Source: Turbatrix aceti (lineage: Eukaryota > Nematoda > Chromadorea > Rhabditida > Panagrolaimidae). Taken from it: a DNA stretch of 64,000 nucleotides. How positions within the stretch are numbered: position 1 is the first letter of the stretch; every line of letters begins with the position of its first letter. The DNA lies in the NCBI GenBank assembly GCA_963969345.1, contig OZ017768.1, positions 5,480,718 to 5,544,717 of the forward strand. The letters are read 5' to 3'. Shown here piece by piece: positions 46,820 to 58,272 of the stretch. Position numbers and translations under genes: made by a program. The notes beneath the pieces were generated by a model. It worked only from the letters and a program-made list of their open reading frames with translations. It made no database searches and was not told the origin of the DNA.

Positions 46820-48344
46820 TTTTTTGAGTCGGGCGGGACCTCGGGCGGGTGCAAGCAGTGTGTGTGTGAGACGTGGTGGGGCGAGTGCCAGCGGAACGGG
46901 GAGGGATTACGCAAGCGGTCAGCAGGGAGTGACCGCGACGGACGTACGGCCACTCCACGTCGCGACTCTCGACTCTCGCAGCGGCGCTTGCTTTCAGGCA
47001 TGATGGAGCCCGACGACGACGGCCTGGGCTCGGACGCGGAGGCGCCCCCGCCCGTGGTCATCGACCCCAACGAGGTGGACAAGGTGAGCGTGACGCTGGA
47101 GAAGAACCAGCAGTGCCGGTGCAAGTCGTGCGGCAAGCTCTTCAACTCGGTATGGTACCTCAAGCAGCACGCCGTCAAGCACTCCAACGACCGGCCCTTC
47201 AAGTGCAAGTTCTGCCACAAGACGTACAAGTTCCGCTCCAACCTCTACCAGCACAAGTGCCCGGAGCGCGCCCGCCAGCTCGGCGAGGGCGGTGTGCGGC
47301 GCCGGCTGCTCGCGCGGGGCGTCGCCTACATCGAGGTGGGGCGCCAGGAGTCGCCCAGCCACGACCACGACTCGCCCAGCAGCCCCGAGCCACCCGTCTT
47401 CGAGCTCGTCCCCGTCGCGCTGCCCGGCGCCTCCGAGTCCGAAACGAGCCCCGCGCCCGTCCCGGAGCCGGAAAACGTCCGGCCGGCTGCCCACGGCGTC
47501 CGCTGCCGGCCCCTGGATCCTGCTTTTGTAGCCGCTTACCTCGCACGCCACCGAGACCAGCTGTTCACGTGCCGCCGGTGCCGGCTGCAGCTGCCGTCCC
47601 GCGCGACGCTCTGCCGTCACGAGACGGCGCACGCTCTCGACGACGCCTTCTGCTTTGTCTGCCCGAGCTGTCCGCAGCGCTTTGCCGCCGAGCGCCGACT
47701 CAGGGCGCACCTCGAGCTCCACGGCGATCCCGGCTCGGCCCATCGCTGTCAGGGCTGCGGCGGAGCTTTCCGCTCTGCTCTCGCTCTCCGTCGCCACCGT
47801 GACCAGTCCCGAACGTGCTACCGCGAGCCATTTGGTGCCGAGCCAGCTCTTCTTGTCTCGCCCCGGGCCCCGCTCGATCCCCTCGCCTTCGTCGACTCCG
47901 ACGAGGACGACCACGCCTGCGACGAGGATTCCGACAAGCGATCCGACGATTCTGGATTCCGCAGCCGACTCGACTCGTCTTCGTCCTGCTCGCCGCCCCG
48001 TTCTGACGCTTCGGTGTCACCCAAGGGAACTGACGGGAACGGCAGTGCGGGCAACGCAGCGTCGAGTTCAGCACCCGGTCCGTCTGAAATCCGGATGGCC
48101 ACTGGCGGCTGTGTTCCAGTCGGCGCAAGCCCCTTCGCCGGAGGACCTGTCTACTCTGCGCCTTCCTACGCGGGCTTTCATGGCGGAGGTGGCGCGGTGG
48201 TTGTTCCAGAGATGGTTCAAGTCGGCATCCGCACGGACTCTGCGACCTTTTCTACTGTTCCAGCAGCTGTTTTCGACGTTCTCCTGCCCTCCAAGAACGA
48301 TCACTTTTTCACCGAGCTTCAACTCGACGACGACGACGATGAAG
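46820..48344 (+). repeat. arm 1 of an inverted segmental duplication (zinc-finger gene)
   Basis: About 1.5 kb nearly identical to the reverse complement of 56509-58010. The 3' break is sharp, after GACGATGAAG in both copies. At the 5' side similarity fades with small indels around GGGCGGGACC and GCAAGCAGTGTG. It covers the upstream acceptor region and all zinc fingers of copy 1. Confidence 0.92.
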
Positions 48345-48556
48345 TCGTCGATGATAGTCTCTATAACCCGGCGCAGTGCTTTGCGGACTCGTTCGGTGAT
48401 CCAAATTGGTTTCCGGACAAGATCCTCAATTTAGATCATCCTAAGCTCGCCGACCTAAAAGCCGTCGCGCTGGCGGCCGTCCTCGTGTACACTCTCTCGG
48501 CGTACTTCTCTGTCATGGTAACCATTGTTTATACCCTTGTTGCTTTCATCCGTTGA
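47000..48556 (+). CDS. C2H2 zinc-finger protein, copy 1 of an inverted pair
   Basis: Single open frame of 518 residues. The start MMEPDDD follows the acceptor CTTTCAG by two bases, so this exon is probably the first coding exon or trans-spliced; the open frame upstream to 46529 has no such support. Five C2H2 fingers: two adjacent and well formed (CKSCGKLF..H..H and CKFCHKTYKFRSNLYQH), then three spaced later (CRRCRLQL, CPSCPQRF, CQGCGGAF). An acidic Ser-rich stretch (SDEDDHACDEDSDKRSDDS) and a Gly/Pro-rich region follow. The last ~70 residues, after DDDDE, are unique to this copy and end in a hydrophobic run (VLVYTLSAYFSVMVTIVYTLV), which is odd for a nuclear protein and may reflect an unrecognised intron. 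Probably a DNA-binding transcription factor. AATAAA at 48772. Family not identified. Confidence 0.85.
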   Translation: MMEPDDDGLGSDAEAPPPVVIDPNEVDKVSVTLEKNQQCRCKSCGKLFNSVWYLKQHAVKHSNDRPFKCKFCHKTYKFRSNLYQHKCPERARQLGEGGVRRRLLARGVAYIEVGRQESPSHDHDSPSSPEPPVFELVPVALPGASESETSPAPVPEPENVRPAAHGVRCRPLDPAFVAAYLARHRDQLFTCRRCRLQLPSRATLCRHETAHALDDAFCFVCPSCPQRFAAERRLRAHLELHGDPGSAHRCQGCGGAFRSALALRRHRDQSRTCYREPFGAEPALLVSPRAPLDPLAFVDSDEDDHACDEDSDKRSDDSGFRSRLDSSSSCSPPRSDASVSPKGTDGNGSAGNAASSSAPGPSEIRMATGGCVPVGASPFAGGPVYSAPSYAGFHGGGGAVVVPEMVQVGIRTDSATFSTVPAAVFDVLLPSKNDHFFTELQLDDDDDEVVDDSLYNPAQCFADSFGDPNWFPDKILNLDHPKLADLKAVALAAVLVYTLSAYFSVMVTIVYTLVAFIR

Positions 48557-51500
48557 TTTGTTTGTTGAGTAAGGACCGCCAAGGGACGGTAGACGTTTTC
48601 CGTCAGTCTCACCGTAACTGTTTCTGTATACCAAACTGCTCAAATCGATTCCCTTTCCGGTCCTTCTCGAAACCACTGTTCTTTCAGCATGGTACTCGCC
48701 GCTCTTTCACGTCTTATAATCCTCCCAAATGACGCGTTTACGTTTTTTTGTTACCGTATATTTATCTGCAGAATAAATTTTTTTTTCATGGATAGATTTT
48801 TGACTTTGAGCCATCATGGAAGAGCGAAAGGAAGCGATTGAGAAGAATTCGAGAGAACTTTGGGTGGAGTCGATGTGAGATGACGAAGCGCGAGAGAAAA
48901 AGAGAGACATAGAAAAAAAAGGGAAGCCAGTGTCATGGCTGGAAAAAAAAATTGGAAAGACGGTCAGAGTCGGAGATGATATTCGTGAGTTCTGATCACC
49001 GTAACGAATAACTAACGAGCACGGCTGGATGATGGATGGCAAATGCAGGGCTGAGGAGGAGAGGAGGAGTCGTCGCCGCGTCTGGCATTCAGCGTCAAAG
49101 TCGCCGGGAGAGTCCTTGGTGTCCTGCGAGAGTCAGGTGCAGTTGTCGGAGACGACAGAGAGATCGGTGGACCATTCCCTGGTGACGGCATTGACGCTTT
49201 TTTGGGTTTTGCCTGTGCGACGACGACGAAGGCGGAGCGGATGGGTCAAAAGAGTGACACTTCTTGGGCGATGATGGAATCCATTGTTCGTTAATTAAGA
49301 GAGCCGAACCGAGTCCGGTCAGCAGAACGGCATATTTACAGAGATTTTGGCGTTGGGGGCCCCGCGGGGCCGACCCCGGTGTCGGCCGGAAAAAACAAAC
49401 GGCGACCTGAAAAAAGCTAACTGTTAAAAATTTGTGGGGATCAATGACGCGTACATAAATATATAATACGATTCAATTGACACGCATCAGGCCGTTGGTC
49501 TCCCTCTGGCCACGACTCTCCCCCGCATCCAACAAAAAAAACACAACAAACAGGTTGCGGTGTTGTTGATGTACTCAGAATCAGAGAGTCCAGATCCGCG
49601 CGAATGCCATTACTCGCGCATGGATACCGACCGACTAATGGGCTTGAAAGACAAAACTCGATTTTTATCAACCGAAACAAACGTCGGAGAACTGCTTCCT
49701 TGTTAACGAACGAAAAATTCAGACAGTGTGTAAAAACACCTCTCGCGACCTAACTGAATGCGAAAACAAATCACAGCAAAATCGAGCAGCAATCAATTTC
49801 AGAAAACGAACTGCAAAATATGTACGTACAACCCAACCGTTACTAACGGGAGTGATTCGAGTGATTCATCGGGAGCAGGCAGGTGAGGAGATTGACCGAC
49901 CGAGCGTGCACCTACACGTAAATCTTCAGTTCAACGTACGGACAGGGGACAACCAACAAACGCCTGTTCACCGGCGTCAAAAAGAGATAGCTGTTTTTTG
50001 GGGGACGAACTGCTGTCTGTTGAGGAACAGCAACAGAAACAAGAAAAGCACGGGATCGTAAGCACAACAACGTGACTCGAATTTCCTGTCGCCTATCAAC
50101 GCCAGCTCCAGTCATTCTCCAGGCAATACAACGGTCGTGATGTGATGGGGAAGCCAGAGCAAGCGCTGCATGTATCCAAGCAAGAAGCAACGCGCCCCGA
50201 TTTGCACGGGGAAACAAACCAGTTTGCGGGCGGGGGATGAGAGGGGGAGCCATGTCTTCAAGCAGAAGCAGCAGCGAGGTCCTCGTGCAAAAAAAAAGTT
50301 GCAATTCCGAGAGAGGGTGCTCTGGTGCATTCCTGGATGCGGAATGACGTTAATCAGGTGGTTGTGGTTATTGCCCTACACTTGTCTGTATTTTAAGGGG
50401 GTCTAAGTACCAGAGGGAGGCAAGGCAATTGCATGCAGCAGAGTTCATTTGCAGAGAGCGACTTGACTTGCTTCCGAGGTAGAAGCGCAGGGAGCAGCCT
50501 TCAAAGGTGACCTGGTTGTACGATGGACAACTATACATAAGCGAGTCTTCTTCGGAGGTCAATAGGCAAAATAGGCGAGTCCGAGTCTTCCTATTACGAT
50601 CAAGAGAAGCCGCCACAGACAGCCACGTATGTATGAAAACTGTCGGCTTCTGAAGTCTCCGACAAAACACACCCTGTGTGAGAACGAACGAAAACAGCAT
50701 GCATGTGTACAACGCGACCAGACCGCCTCCACGTAAACAATGCAAGGGGGTTCATGCAAGGCGAAACGAAACAAACGGGCGCGTTGGAATCCAGGCAAGA
50801 GGAGCTCTAGAGCACACGTTTCGTTTCGTTTTGCAACCACAACCACAAACATCACCGATGCGTTCGAAACAAAACGGAATGAAGCATTCACTCATCGGCA
50901 ACCGCCTGCCTTCTCCATGGTGATGGAATGGAATCCACGTCAAACCACGTGTGTCGTGGTTCTCATGCACGATCAGACCCTTTCCTCTCTTCTCTCGCTC
51001 GCTGGTACGCGCAGCCAGCCAGCCAGCTGGCGGTAGTGGTGGTGATGCTGGTGATGAGTCGAGTCGTCGCTCCTGCCGCGGTATTGGTGGTAGTGTGCAA
51101 GCCGGCGGTGGTGTTGGTGGCTGGCCGATCAATGCTTCTTCTCGTCCGTCCCGCTCTCGATTACGCCTCATTACCCGCCAATGTCCTCCTGCGTTGCTGG
51201 GGGGCATGCAGGGAAGAGCAATTTGTCCAAAACAAAAAACTTCTACATACAATTCCGGCCGGCCAAATCAGTCTCTCTTCGTTTTCCCTGACTAGATCAA
51301 TTCCAGAAACCACCTACAAAGACGACCGCGGTGGCCAAACGACTGAGACAGCGCGAGGAGACCGTTTAGCCCGACTAAGTCCTCCTTTTACCTCCCGCTG
51401 GCCCCAAAATAGCCAAATTGACAACCCGCAACCAGCAACCAGCAACCAGCGAAGCAACCAGCGAAGCAATGTCTTGAGCACACAGACAACACGACCGAGA

Positions 51501-51628
51501 CAAGACGCCTTGCCTTCTCCGACCGATTTAGAATGACTGCAGCGGATCCCGATGAAGGCGAGAGATACATAGATTGTAAAAAAGTATGCAGCCTCACTGG
51601 GTCACATACATACGCGTAACAACGCAAC
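48557..51628. other. spacer of the inverted duplication, left part
   Basis: 48772-48777 is the AATAAA of zinc-finger copy 1. The rest holds no frame with recognisable domains. Confidence 0.4.
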
Positions 51629-52116
51629 CAGTGCTGTCGGGTACCCGAAAATGTCGGGTACCCGACCCGAAGACCTTACCCGGACCCGAAAATTTCGGGT
51701 ACCCGACCCGAAAACCCGATCCGGATCCGAAACTTTCGGGTACCCGACCCGGACCCGGATCCGGATCCGAAACTTTCGGGTACCCGACCCGAAAACCCGA
51801 AATTTTTGCTTCCGGAACATATGCCTTGGCCGATGTATGTCAAATCTAGTTGAGCCACTCAATGTCCAGACGCACTAAAGAGCTTGTCTTGCGTGAGGAG
51901 CTTCTCTTTCATTGGATTTTTGTTGTTTTTTGTAACCCGAACCCGAAATTTTCGGGTACCCGATCCGGACCCGGACCCGGACCCGAAATTTTCGGGTACC
52001 CGACCCGAAAACCCGACCCGGACCCGAAACTTTCGGGTACCCGACCCGAAATTCCGGGTATTTCGGGTCGGGTCCAAGTTCGGGTCGGGTTTCGGGTCGG
52101 GTACCCGACAGCACTG
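51629..52116. mobile_element. hAT-like MITE with exact 8-bp target-site duplication, 488 bp
   Basis: Both ends carry the inverted repeat CAGTGCTGTCGGGTACCCGA (51629-51648, complement at 52097-52116). Immediately outside is an exact 8-bp direct repeat, AACGCAAC, at 51621-51628 and 52117-52124. An 8-bp duplication and a CAGTG terminus are hAT hallmarks. Inside, each arm is a satellite of TCGGGTACCCGACCCGAAA-type units, so the element can fold back. A unique loop of ~140 bp lies at about 51805-51940. No transposase. Confidence 0.9.
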
Positions 52117-52124
52117 AACGCAAC

Positions 52125-55100
52125 ACGATGATTTTTTTCTACAAATACGGGTCTCCGCGACAGTCCAGTCTGTTTTGGGGTCGTGAATGTGGATGTGGAT
52201 AAATTTGTGCAAAACCAAGGGGTTCTTTGGTTTTGCACAAATTCGCCTACCTGCCGGTTTGGCATAGATGAAAGGGCTTAGGTAGGCATAAGAGATGCGT
52301 ATCGCAAATGAATGCATGCATACACGCTCATCACTGCATTTGCCATCACTCATGCCTCGCTTCGAAAAAAAACTGACGTCCGGGTGACACCTGAAAGTCA
52401 TCCATCCGCCAATCGCGATGGCTGACTGACTGAGATCCGGCAGATAAGCGCGGCATGCGCACAAAAGTGACCGGCAGGCCTTTTCGGCAGGGAGGGGGGG
52501 GGATGAGTTCAGCCGAGCGAACGAGTGCAAAACAGGACTCCTGGGGGATCAAACTTCGCGGAAAGACGTGATGCAATCAATCTGTCCCCGCCACACAGCA
52601 CACCACCACCTGGAATGCGGTTATCGGGAGAGATGGTATCACGACGACCGACGACGACCGACGTCAGCCCAGCCGTAATCAGTCAAGAGTGAGACAGATA
52701 GCGATCAGGGGTGCTAATTGCGCGCAGGACAGGATAGGGCAGGTCGCGGCTGGCTTCAAGTGACGACCTCGAGGGAGCGCGACCCGTCTGAATCGAGGTC
52801 ATCACCGCTCGCTCGCGCTCGCTCCGTCCAGCCAGCCCCCTCAAAGGTCAACGAGACGAGCACCAACCACGACGACATGAGACGCGTCCGTTCTGGCGAT
52901 CGTGAACCGAAATAAATAAAAAACGCCTAATTTGGAGTGCGATGCAACAAGAAGCCACTCGTTCACTCGTTTGCAGAAAAAATACAAGACTCGATGATAA
53001 AAATCGAGCAGCGACCAGACTGGCAACTTTTTGCGAAGAGGGCAATAATCGTAAAAATAGAGACAGTCTCATCAAATTCATTCATTTCTTTTTTTGGGAG
53101 GCAACCGGGGTTCTAGCACCAAAGTTCCTGCAGTTGTTTTTTCCCCCGATTAAACGTGAAGAGAGAGGAACGCGATCACGCAGGCAACTAACTCGACAAA
53201 AAAAGCAGACAAAACAGGGAAACCGAGAAATCAAAAGAGCGCGTATACCCAAGAAATTGTCATCGAAAGCAGTGGAGTTGTACGTGTCTGTGCGCTTCCC
53301 AGAGCACGAGCACGAGCACGAGCACGCGATCAGAGTTCGAGGCCAGTTTGACGTCAAGCTCCCGGCGGCAGCGGTGGCGGTGGCGGCGGCGGTGGTGTCC
53401 GAGGCAGGTGCATACATGTTCCAGGCGCCGGAGGAGAAGGATGAGTACGTGCTGGGACAGCCAGCGTCAAGCATAACAATCAACAAGGTCGGGTCGCTCA
53501 AGTCGCAAAAGTGCGAGCGAACCAACAACCTCGAGTCACCTTCCCGGAGGTCTCGCGGGAGCTGACTGCTTCATCATGGCCACGAGTCAACCTTTGCCTC
53601 CAGACCTTTCTCCCGGGAGAATAGTCGTCTCCAGGGCAAATTGGACCCTGAAGCCGACCTTATAAACAGTTTTTTTGTCAGCACTTTGGAGTACAACATA
53701 GATCACGTACGCGTAAACGGGAGCGGCCAACAACACGGTGGCGAGGTGTAAACAGGTTGTTTATCCCAGCAAAGACAAACAAACGTAACTAAATGTTTTC
53801 GCGAAGAGAGTCAGGCAGTTACCGTGTCTACAGGGACTTCTTGAGAGGCGTTTTTTTTTTCATTCGAGCGACATGTGGAGTCTAGACTTGTCAAATCAAA
53901 TCCCCTCTCGTCGGCCGGATTTGATGGATTGGTGTTCAATTGTTCTTTCGCGCAAAAGTGCAGAGTTCGCACTCTACCAAACTTGCGAGAAGGACCGTTT
54001 CTCGTTTCATCTGATTGCTTCAAGGCCAAAAGAAACGAAATGAACGTCGCTCACTTGTTTCTAAGCGAACCGAAGAAATTAGTCATCAATTGACTCGCAA
54101 CAAATCAACAGAATCGACTAATCAGGAAAAGCTGTCATCAAAATCGGTGGAAGCAAGGATCAGAGGCCACAGTGGGCACATAAACATCCACGGATTCCAG
54201 AAACGTCTTGGGAGTGCTGAACCGACCAAGAATCGCCTTACACTGCGGGTGAACAACACACAAACCCGTAAAGGTGCACCTGGATCATGAACGCATCCAT
54301 CGAGCAACTCGGGAAAAAGGAACTTCGTTCGAGAATTGTTTTCTTTTCTTTTTTTTGTTTTTGCGCCTCATCAAAGTTGTCAAAAAAAATCCAGAGCGTT
54401 TTCCCGTTGGGAGAAAAAAATCAGTCATCAAAAATGCGCATAATCAATGCTAAGATAAGTGAAATTGCGTCTTTTGTCCTCCGGAAAGCTTTCCCAAAAA
54501 AATGCTGCTTGCCTCGCTCATTTCATTCTCACCGTGGTCCGGAGAACAAACAGTTTTTGCCAGCACGACGGTCTGATTGGGAGCCACCGTTAAAAAATGA
54601 AACTTGGGGACATATGGCTTGAAATTAGAACAATGGGACGTGAATAGCAGCAGTTTGGTGGCACACAAAAGCTAATATCGCCACAAACTGCGACAACTTC
54701 CCCGGCGATTGAATTGAGGGTTGACGTGCGACGCGTTTTGCAGGGGCCAGAGCGGTGTAACAATTGGCGTTGGTTGGTTGGCCAGAGGGGCTAAAAAACA
54801 TGAGACCCGGGCTGAGACTCATTTGCAGCATTTGTTCTCGTTGAAGTTGTTTTTTCTGCACCTTGGAGTCCCTGAGGGTCCCTCAGGGCTTTTTTGGAGG
54901 GAACAAAGAACAAAGTTCGATCGAAGCACTGCTTGCATGAGTAAACTGTTATCGTTTACTCATGTTTTCATAAAGTGGACCGTTATCTGCTGAACGTTAT
55001 CTGAAGCAGCTCGTTTGCATTTCAGAACCCTTCAACCGTCAACTGAGTTTTTGAATCTTGGGCAAACATTGTATTGCGTTTTGCTCTCCAACGCGGGCGT

Positions 55101-56422
55101 CTTCTTGTTTTTTATCAAGTGTACAATCCGCTATTCGGCACTCCACGACGCACAATCAATCTCATGAGCAAATATCCAGAGCAGTGTTTGACCAGCGGGC
55201 TGCTGCACAGGATCACGTGTCACAGTCCAGCCAGTGGCCGGAGTGGTCCATGCAGCGCTGCCGCCGACGGTGGCCCTTGCACGCAGGCGCAAACGTTCGC
55301 ATTTTTCGAAGTCGATTTGCAGCAGCGCGTCCCCCATCGCAGCCTGGCCTGAGGGACTCCGTTATCATCGGGTTCTGATGCAAAAGAGAGCAAACAGACA
55401 AACAGAGTTGCGTTGCGTCGCGCTTGATTATGCTCTCGCTTCCTGACCGCCGGGGAGTCGGCTTTCCCCGGCGGCGGCGTCGTCGACGGTGGAGGAGGAA
55501 AACGCTTTTCACCTCCGGCGAAGAGGGAAGGCAAACAAAGGCTCGCCTCTCTTCCTTCCGTCAACCCGACACCGCCTCAGGTGACACGGTGGTGACACGC
55601 AGCGAGCGGAGAGTACCCACGCGTTTTGTTTGCTTGCGCAAGCTGTCCACACTCTCAAACACACCACCCGGTCAGTTGAAGCGGAAGATGATGGACCAAC
55701 CAACCGGACACTGCGCTCGCGCGCGACGGAACTCCCGCGAGTCTGTTGTTTGCCTTTTTGACGTCAGGCTGGCGGCTCTCCACCTCTCCACCTGTCGAGA
55801 TGATCCGGCTGCTCCTACGTCAGCCGAGTGAGAATATCAGCCGGCTGGCTGGCCACGAGTGAGAAAAAAAATCATCAGCGTCCGCGGCCACAGCCGCCGG
55901 CGGGCGAGAGTGACCACCGGCCGACTTGAAAAACGAAGTGGCCATCGATAATATTGCGCGATTGCGAAAAAAAAACTTGCAGATGATCGGTTTATGTATA
56001 AAAAACAGTCGGGATAACAAAAAACAAATGAATGAGTGTAGTTGAGTAGGACAGACATATTCTTGGGAATTATTTGTATCGGTGACATGTATCTGCGTCG
56101 TCTGGCGGCAACGAAGGCGGAGGGCGGGCGGCCAGGGCGAAGTATGAAAGACTGCGGTTGGAGGTGAGACACGCGGTATGATGTGGCTTGCACGAAAAAA
56201 AGAAAAGGGCACGTAGATGAAAGAGGAAGGTGGGAAAGATCAGTGATCGGCGGTGCGGTAGCTGGAGACGGAATTTCGGCTGGCATTTATGGCGTTTCTT
56301 ATGAGGAGGTCCAGAAAGACTGCGAGCAAGCGGCTGCAAAAAAAACGTGATAAAACGAATTTCAAAACTACACTCAAAGTAAAACTTACAATAAATTTGA
56401 GAATTCAATGGGAGCGTCAAAA
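52125..56422. other. spacer of the inverted duplication, right part
   Basis: No gene I can support. Open frames near 52942-53565 on both strands are low-complexity, with a (GAGCAC)n run at 53302-53326 and a GCGGTGGCG run near 53370. No signal peptide or domain was seen. Confidence 0.4.
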
Positions 56423-57853
56423 TCATGTACAGGAAGTGGAGGAATTTGAGGGAAAGTGCCCTTCTGCAGCAAATCCAGAATTCGCAATAGATGAGCATTC
56501 AACGTGATCTTCATCGTCGTCGTCGTCGAGTTGAAGCTCGGTGAAAAAGTGATCGTTCTTGGAGGGCAGGAGAACGTCGAAAACAGCTGCTGGAACAGTA
56601 GAAAAGGTCGCAGAGTCCGCGCAGATGCCGACTTGAACCATCGCTGGAACAACCAAGTCACCACCTCCGCCATGAAAGCCCGCGTAGGAAGGCGCAGAGT
56701 AGACAGGTCCTCCGGCAAAGGGATTCCCGCTGACTGGAACACAGCCGCCAGTGGCCATCCGGATTTCAGACGGACCGGGTGCTGAACTCGGCGCTGGGTT
56801 GCCCGCACTGCCGTTCCCGTCAGTTCCCTTGGGAGACACCGAAGCGTCAGAACGGGGCGGCGAGCAGGACGAAGACGAGTCGAGTCGGCTGCGGAATCCA
56901 GAATCGTCGGATCGCTTGTCGGAATCTTCGTCGCAGGCGTGGTCGTCCTCGTCGGAGTCGACGAAGGCGAGGGGATCGAGCGGGGCCCGGGGCGAGACAA
57001 GCAGAGCAGGTTCGGCACCAAATGGCTCGCGGTAACACGTGCGGGACTGGTCTCGGTGGCGACGGAGAGCGAGAGCAGAGCGGAAGGCGCCTCCGCAGCC
57101 CTGACAGCGATGGGCCGAGCCGGGATCGCCGTGGAGCTCGAGGTGCGCCCTGAGTCGGCGCTCGGCGGCAAAGCGCTGCGGACAGCTCGGGCAGACAAAG
57201 CAGAAGGCGTCGTCGAGAGCGTGCGCCGTCTCGTGACGGCAGAGCGTCGCGCGGGACGGCAGCTGCAGCCGGCACCGGCGGCACGTGAACAGCTGGTCTC
57301 GGTGGCGTGCGAGGTAAGCGGCTACAAAAGCAGGATCCAGGGGCCGGCAGCGTACGCCGTGGGCAGCCGGCCGGACGTTTTCCGGCTCCGGGACGGGCGC
57401 GGGGCTCGTTTCGGACTCGGAGGCGCCGGGCAGCGCGACGGGAACCAGCTCGAAGACCGGCGGCTCGGGGCTGCTGGGCGAGTCGTGGTCGTGGCTGGGC
57501 GACTCCTGGCGCCCCACCTCGATGTAGGCGACGCCCCGCGCGAGCAGCCGGCGCCGCACACCGCCCTCGCCGAGCTGGCGGGCGCGCTCCGGGCACTTGT
57601 GCTGGTAGAGGTTGGAGCGGAACTTGTACGTCTTGTGGCAGAACTTGCACTTGAAGGGCCGGTCGTTGGAGTGCTTGACGGCGTGCTGCTTGAGGTACCA
57701 TACCGAGTTGAAGAGCTTGCCGCAAGACTTGCACCGGCACTGCTGGTTCTTCTCCAGCGTCACGCTCACCTTGTCCACCTCGTTGGGGTCGATGACCACG
57801 GGCGGGGGCGCCTCCGCGTCCGAGCCCAGGCCGTCGTCGTCGGGCTCCATCAT
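56423..57853 (-). CDS. C2H2 zinc-finger protein, copy 2 of an inverted pair
   Basis: Open frame of 476 residues from the same MMEPDDD start as copy 1, again two bases after CTTTCAG. The N-terminal ~360 residues, with all five fingers and the acidic Ser-rich stretch, look identical in protein to copy 1, although many codons differ silently. After GSAGN the copies diverge: PAPSS for AASSS, SGNPF for GASPF, DLVVPAMVQVGICADS for AVVVPEMVQVGIRTDS. Past the duplication edge at 56509 the C-terminus is different and short (HVECSSIANSGF...TSCT), so copy 2 lacks the hydrophobic tail of copy 1. It probably binds the same DNA sites. The C-terminal end may contain an unseen splice. Confidence 0.85.
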   Translation of the reverse strand: MMEPDDDGLGSDAEAPPPVVIDPNEVDKVSVTLEKNQQCRCKSCGKLFNSVWYLKQHAVKHSNDRPFKCKFCHKTYKFRSNLYQHKCPERARQLGEGGVRRRLLARGVAYIEVGRQESPSHDHDSPSSPEPPVFELVPVALPGASESETSPAPVPEPENVRPAAHGVRCRPLDPAFVAAYLARHRDQLFTCRRCRLQLPSRATLCRHETAHALDDAFCFVCPSCPQRFAAERRLRAHLELHGDPGSAHRCQGCGGAFRSALALRRHRDQSRTCYREPFGAEPALLVSPRAPLDPLAFVDSDEDDHACDEDSDKRSDDSGFRSRLDSSSSCSPPRSDASVSPKGTDGNGSAGNPAPSSAPGPSEIRMATGGCVPVSGNPFAGGPVYSAPSYAGFHGGGGDLVVPAMVQVGICADSATFSTVPAAVFDVLLPSKNDHFFTELQLDDDDDEDHVECSSIANSGFAAEGHFPSNSSTSCT

Positions 57854-58010
57854 GCCTGAAAGCAAGCGCCGCTGCGAGAGTCGAGAGTCGCGACGTGGAG
57901 TGGCCGTACGTCCGTCGCGGTCACTCCCTGCTGACCGCTTGCGTAATCCCTCCCCGTTCCGCTGGCACCACGCACACTGCTTGCTGCGGTCCCGCCCAGT
58001 CCACAAAAAA
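56509..58010 (-). repeat. arm 2 of an inverted segmental duplication (zinc-finger gene)
   Basis: Reverse-complement counterpart of 46820-48344. The arms point toward each other around an 8.2-kb spacer. Confidence 0.92.
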
Positions 58011-58204
58011 GAAAGTCGGGACCAGGCAGTCAGCCAGCCAGCTGCGGACAGGACGGGGACAGGGACAGACCGGACGCGCACGCACACGCTCGGTGAACAC
58101 GCGTGCCACCTTCTCACGGACCGGCAGCATGGGACCCCTCGAAAGACAAACAATGCAGGGCAACGAAGCGCGAGACAGCCCCCCCCCAGTGGTGGTGGTC
58201 AGTT

Positions 58205-58210
58205 TTTATT
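58205..58210 (-). terminator. polyadenylation signal of the 256-aa membrane-protein gene
   Basis: AATAAA on the minus strand, 63 nt past the stop at 58273. It supports a transcript ending here. Confidence 0.55.
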
Positions 58211-58272
58211 GAATCAGTGGTCGAGGGACAGGGACAACACGCCAGGGGGGAAACACAAGCCAACAGGCCGCG

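Noticed and set aside
46529..46999. Long N-terminal extension of zinc-finger copy 1 in the open frame
   Set aside because: It is low in complexity, differs from the matching upstream part of copy 2, and a TTTCAG acceptor directly precedes the conserved MMEP start.
52942..53565. 207-residue open frame in the duplication spacer
   Set aside because: Low-complexity (EHEHEH, AAAVAVAAAV), a similar-length frame lies on the other strand, and no domain is visible.
53255..54160. Two similar short segments (near 53262 and 54129) that might be alternative exons
   Set aside because: Shared similarity covers only about 25 bases and no splice sites or frames connect them.
57854..58153. N-terminal extension of zinc-finger copy 2 in the open frame
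   Set aside because: Its sequence does not match copy 1 beyond the shared upstream block, and the MMEP start with its acceptor is common to both copies.
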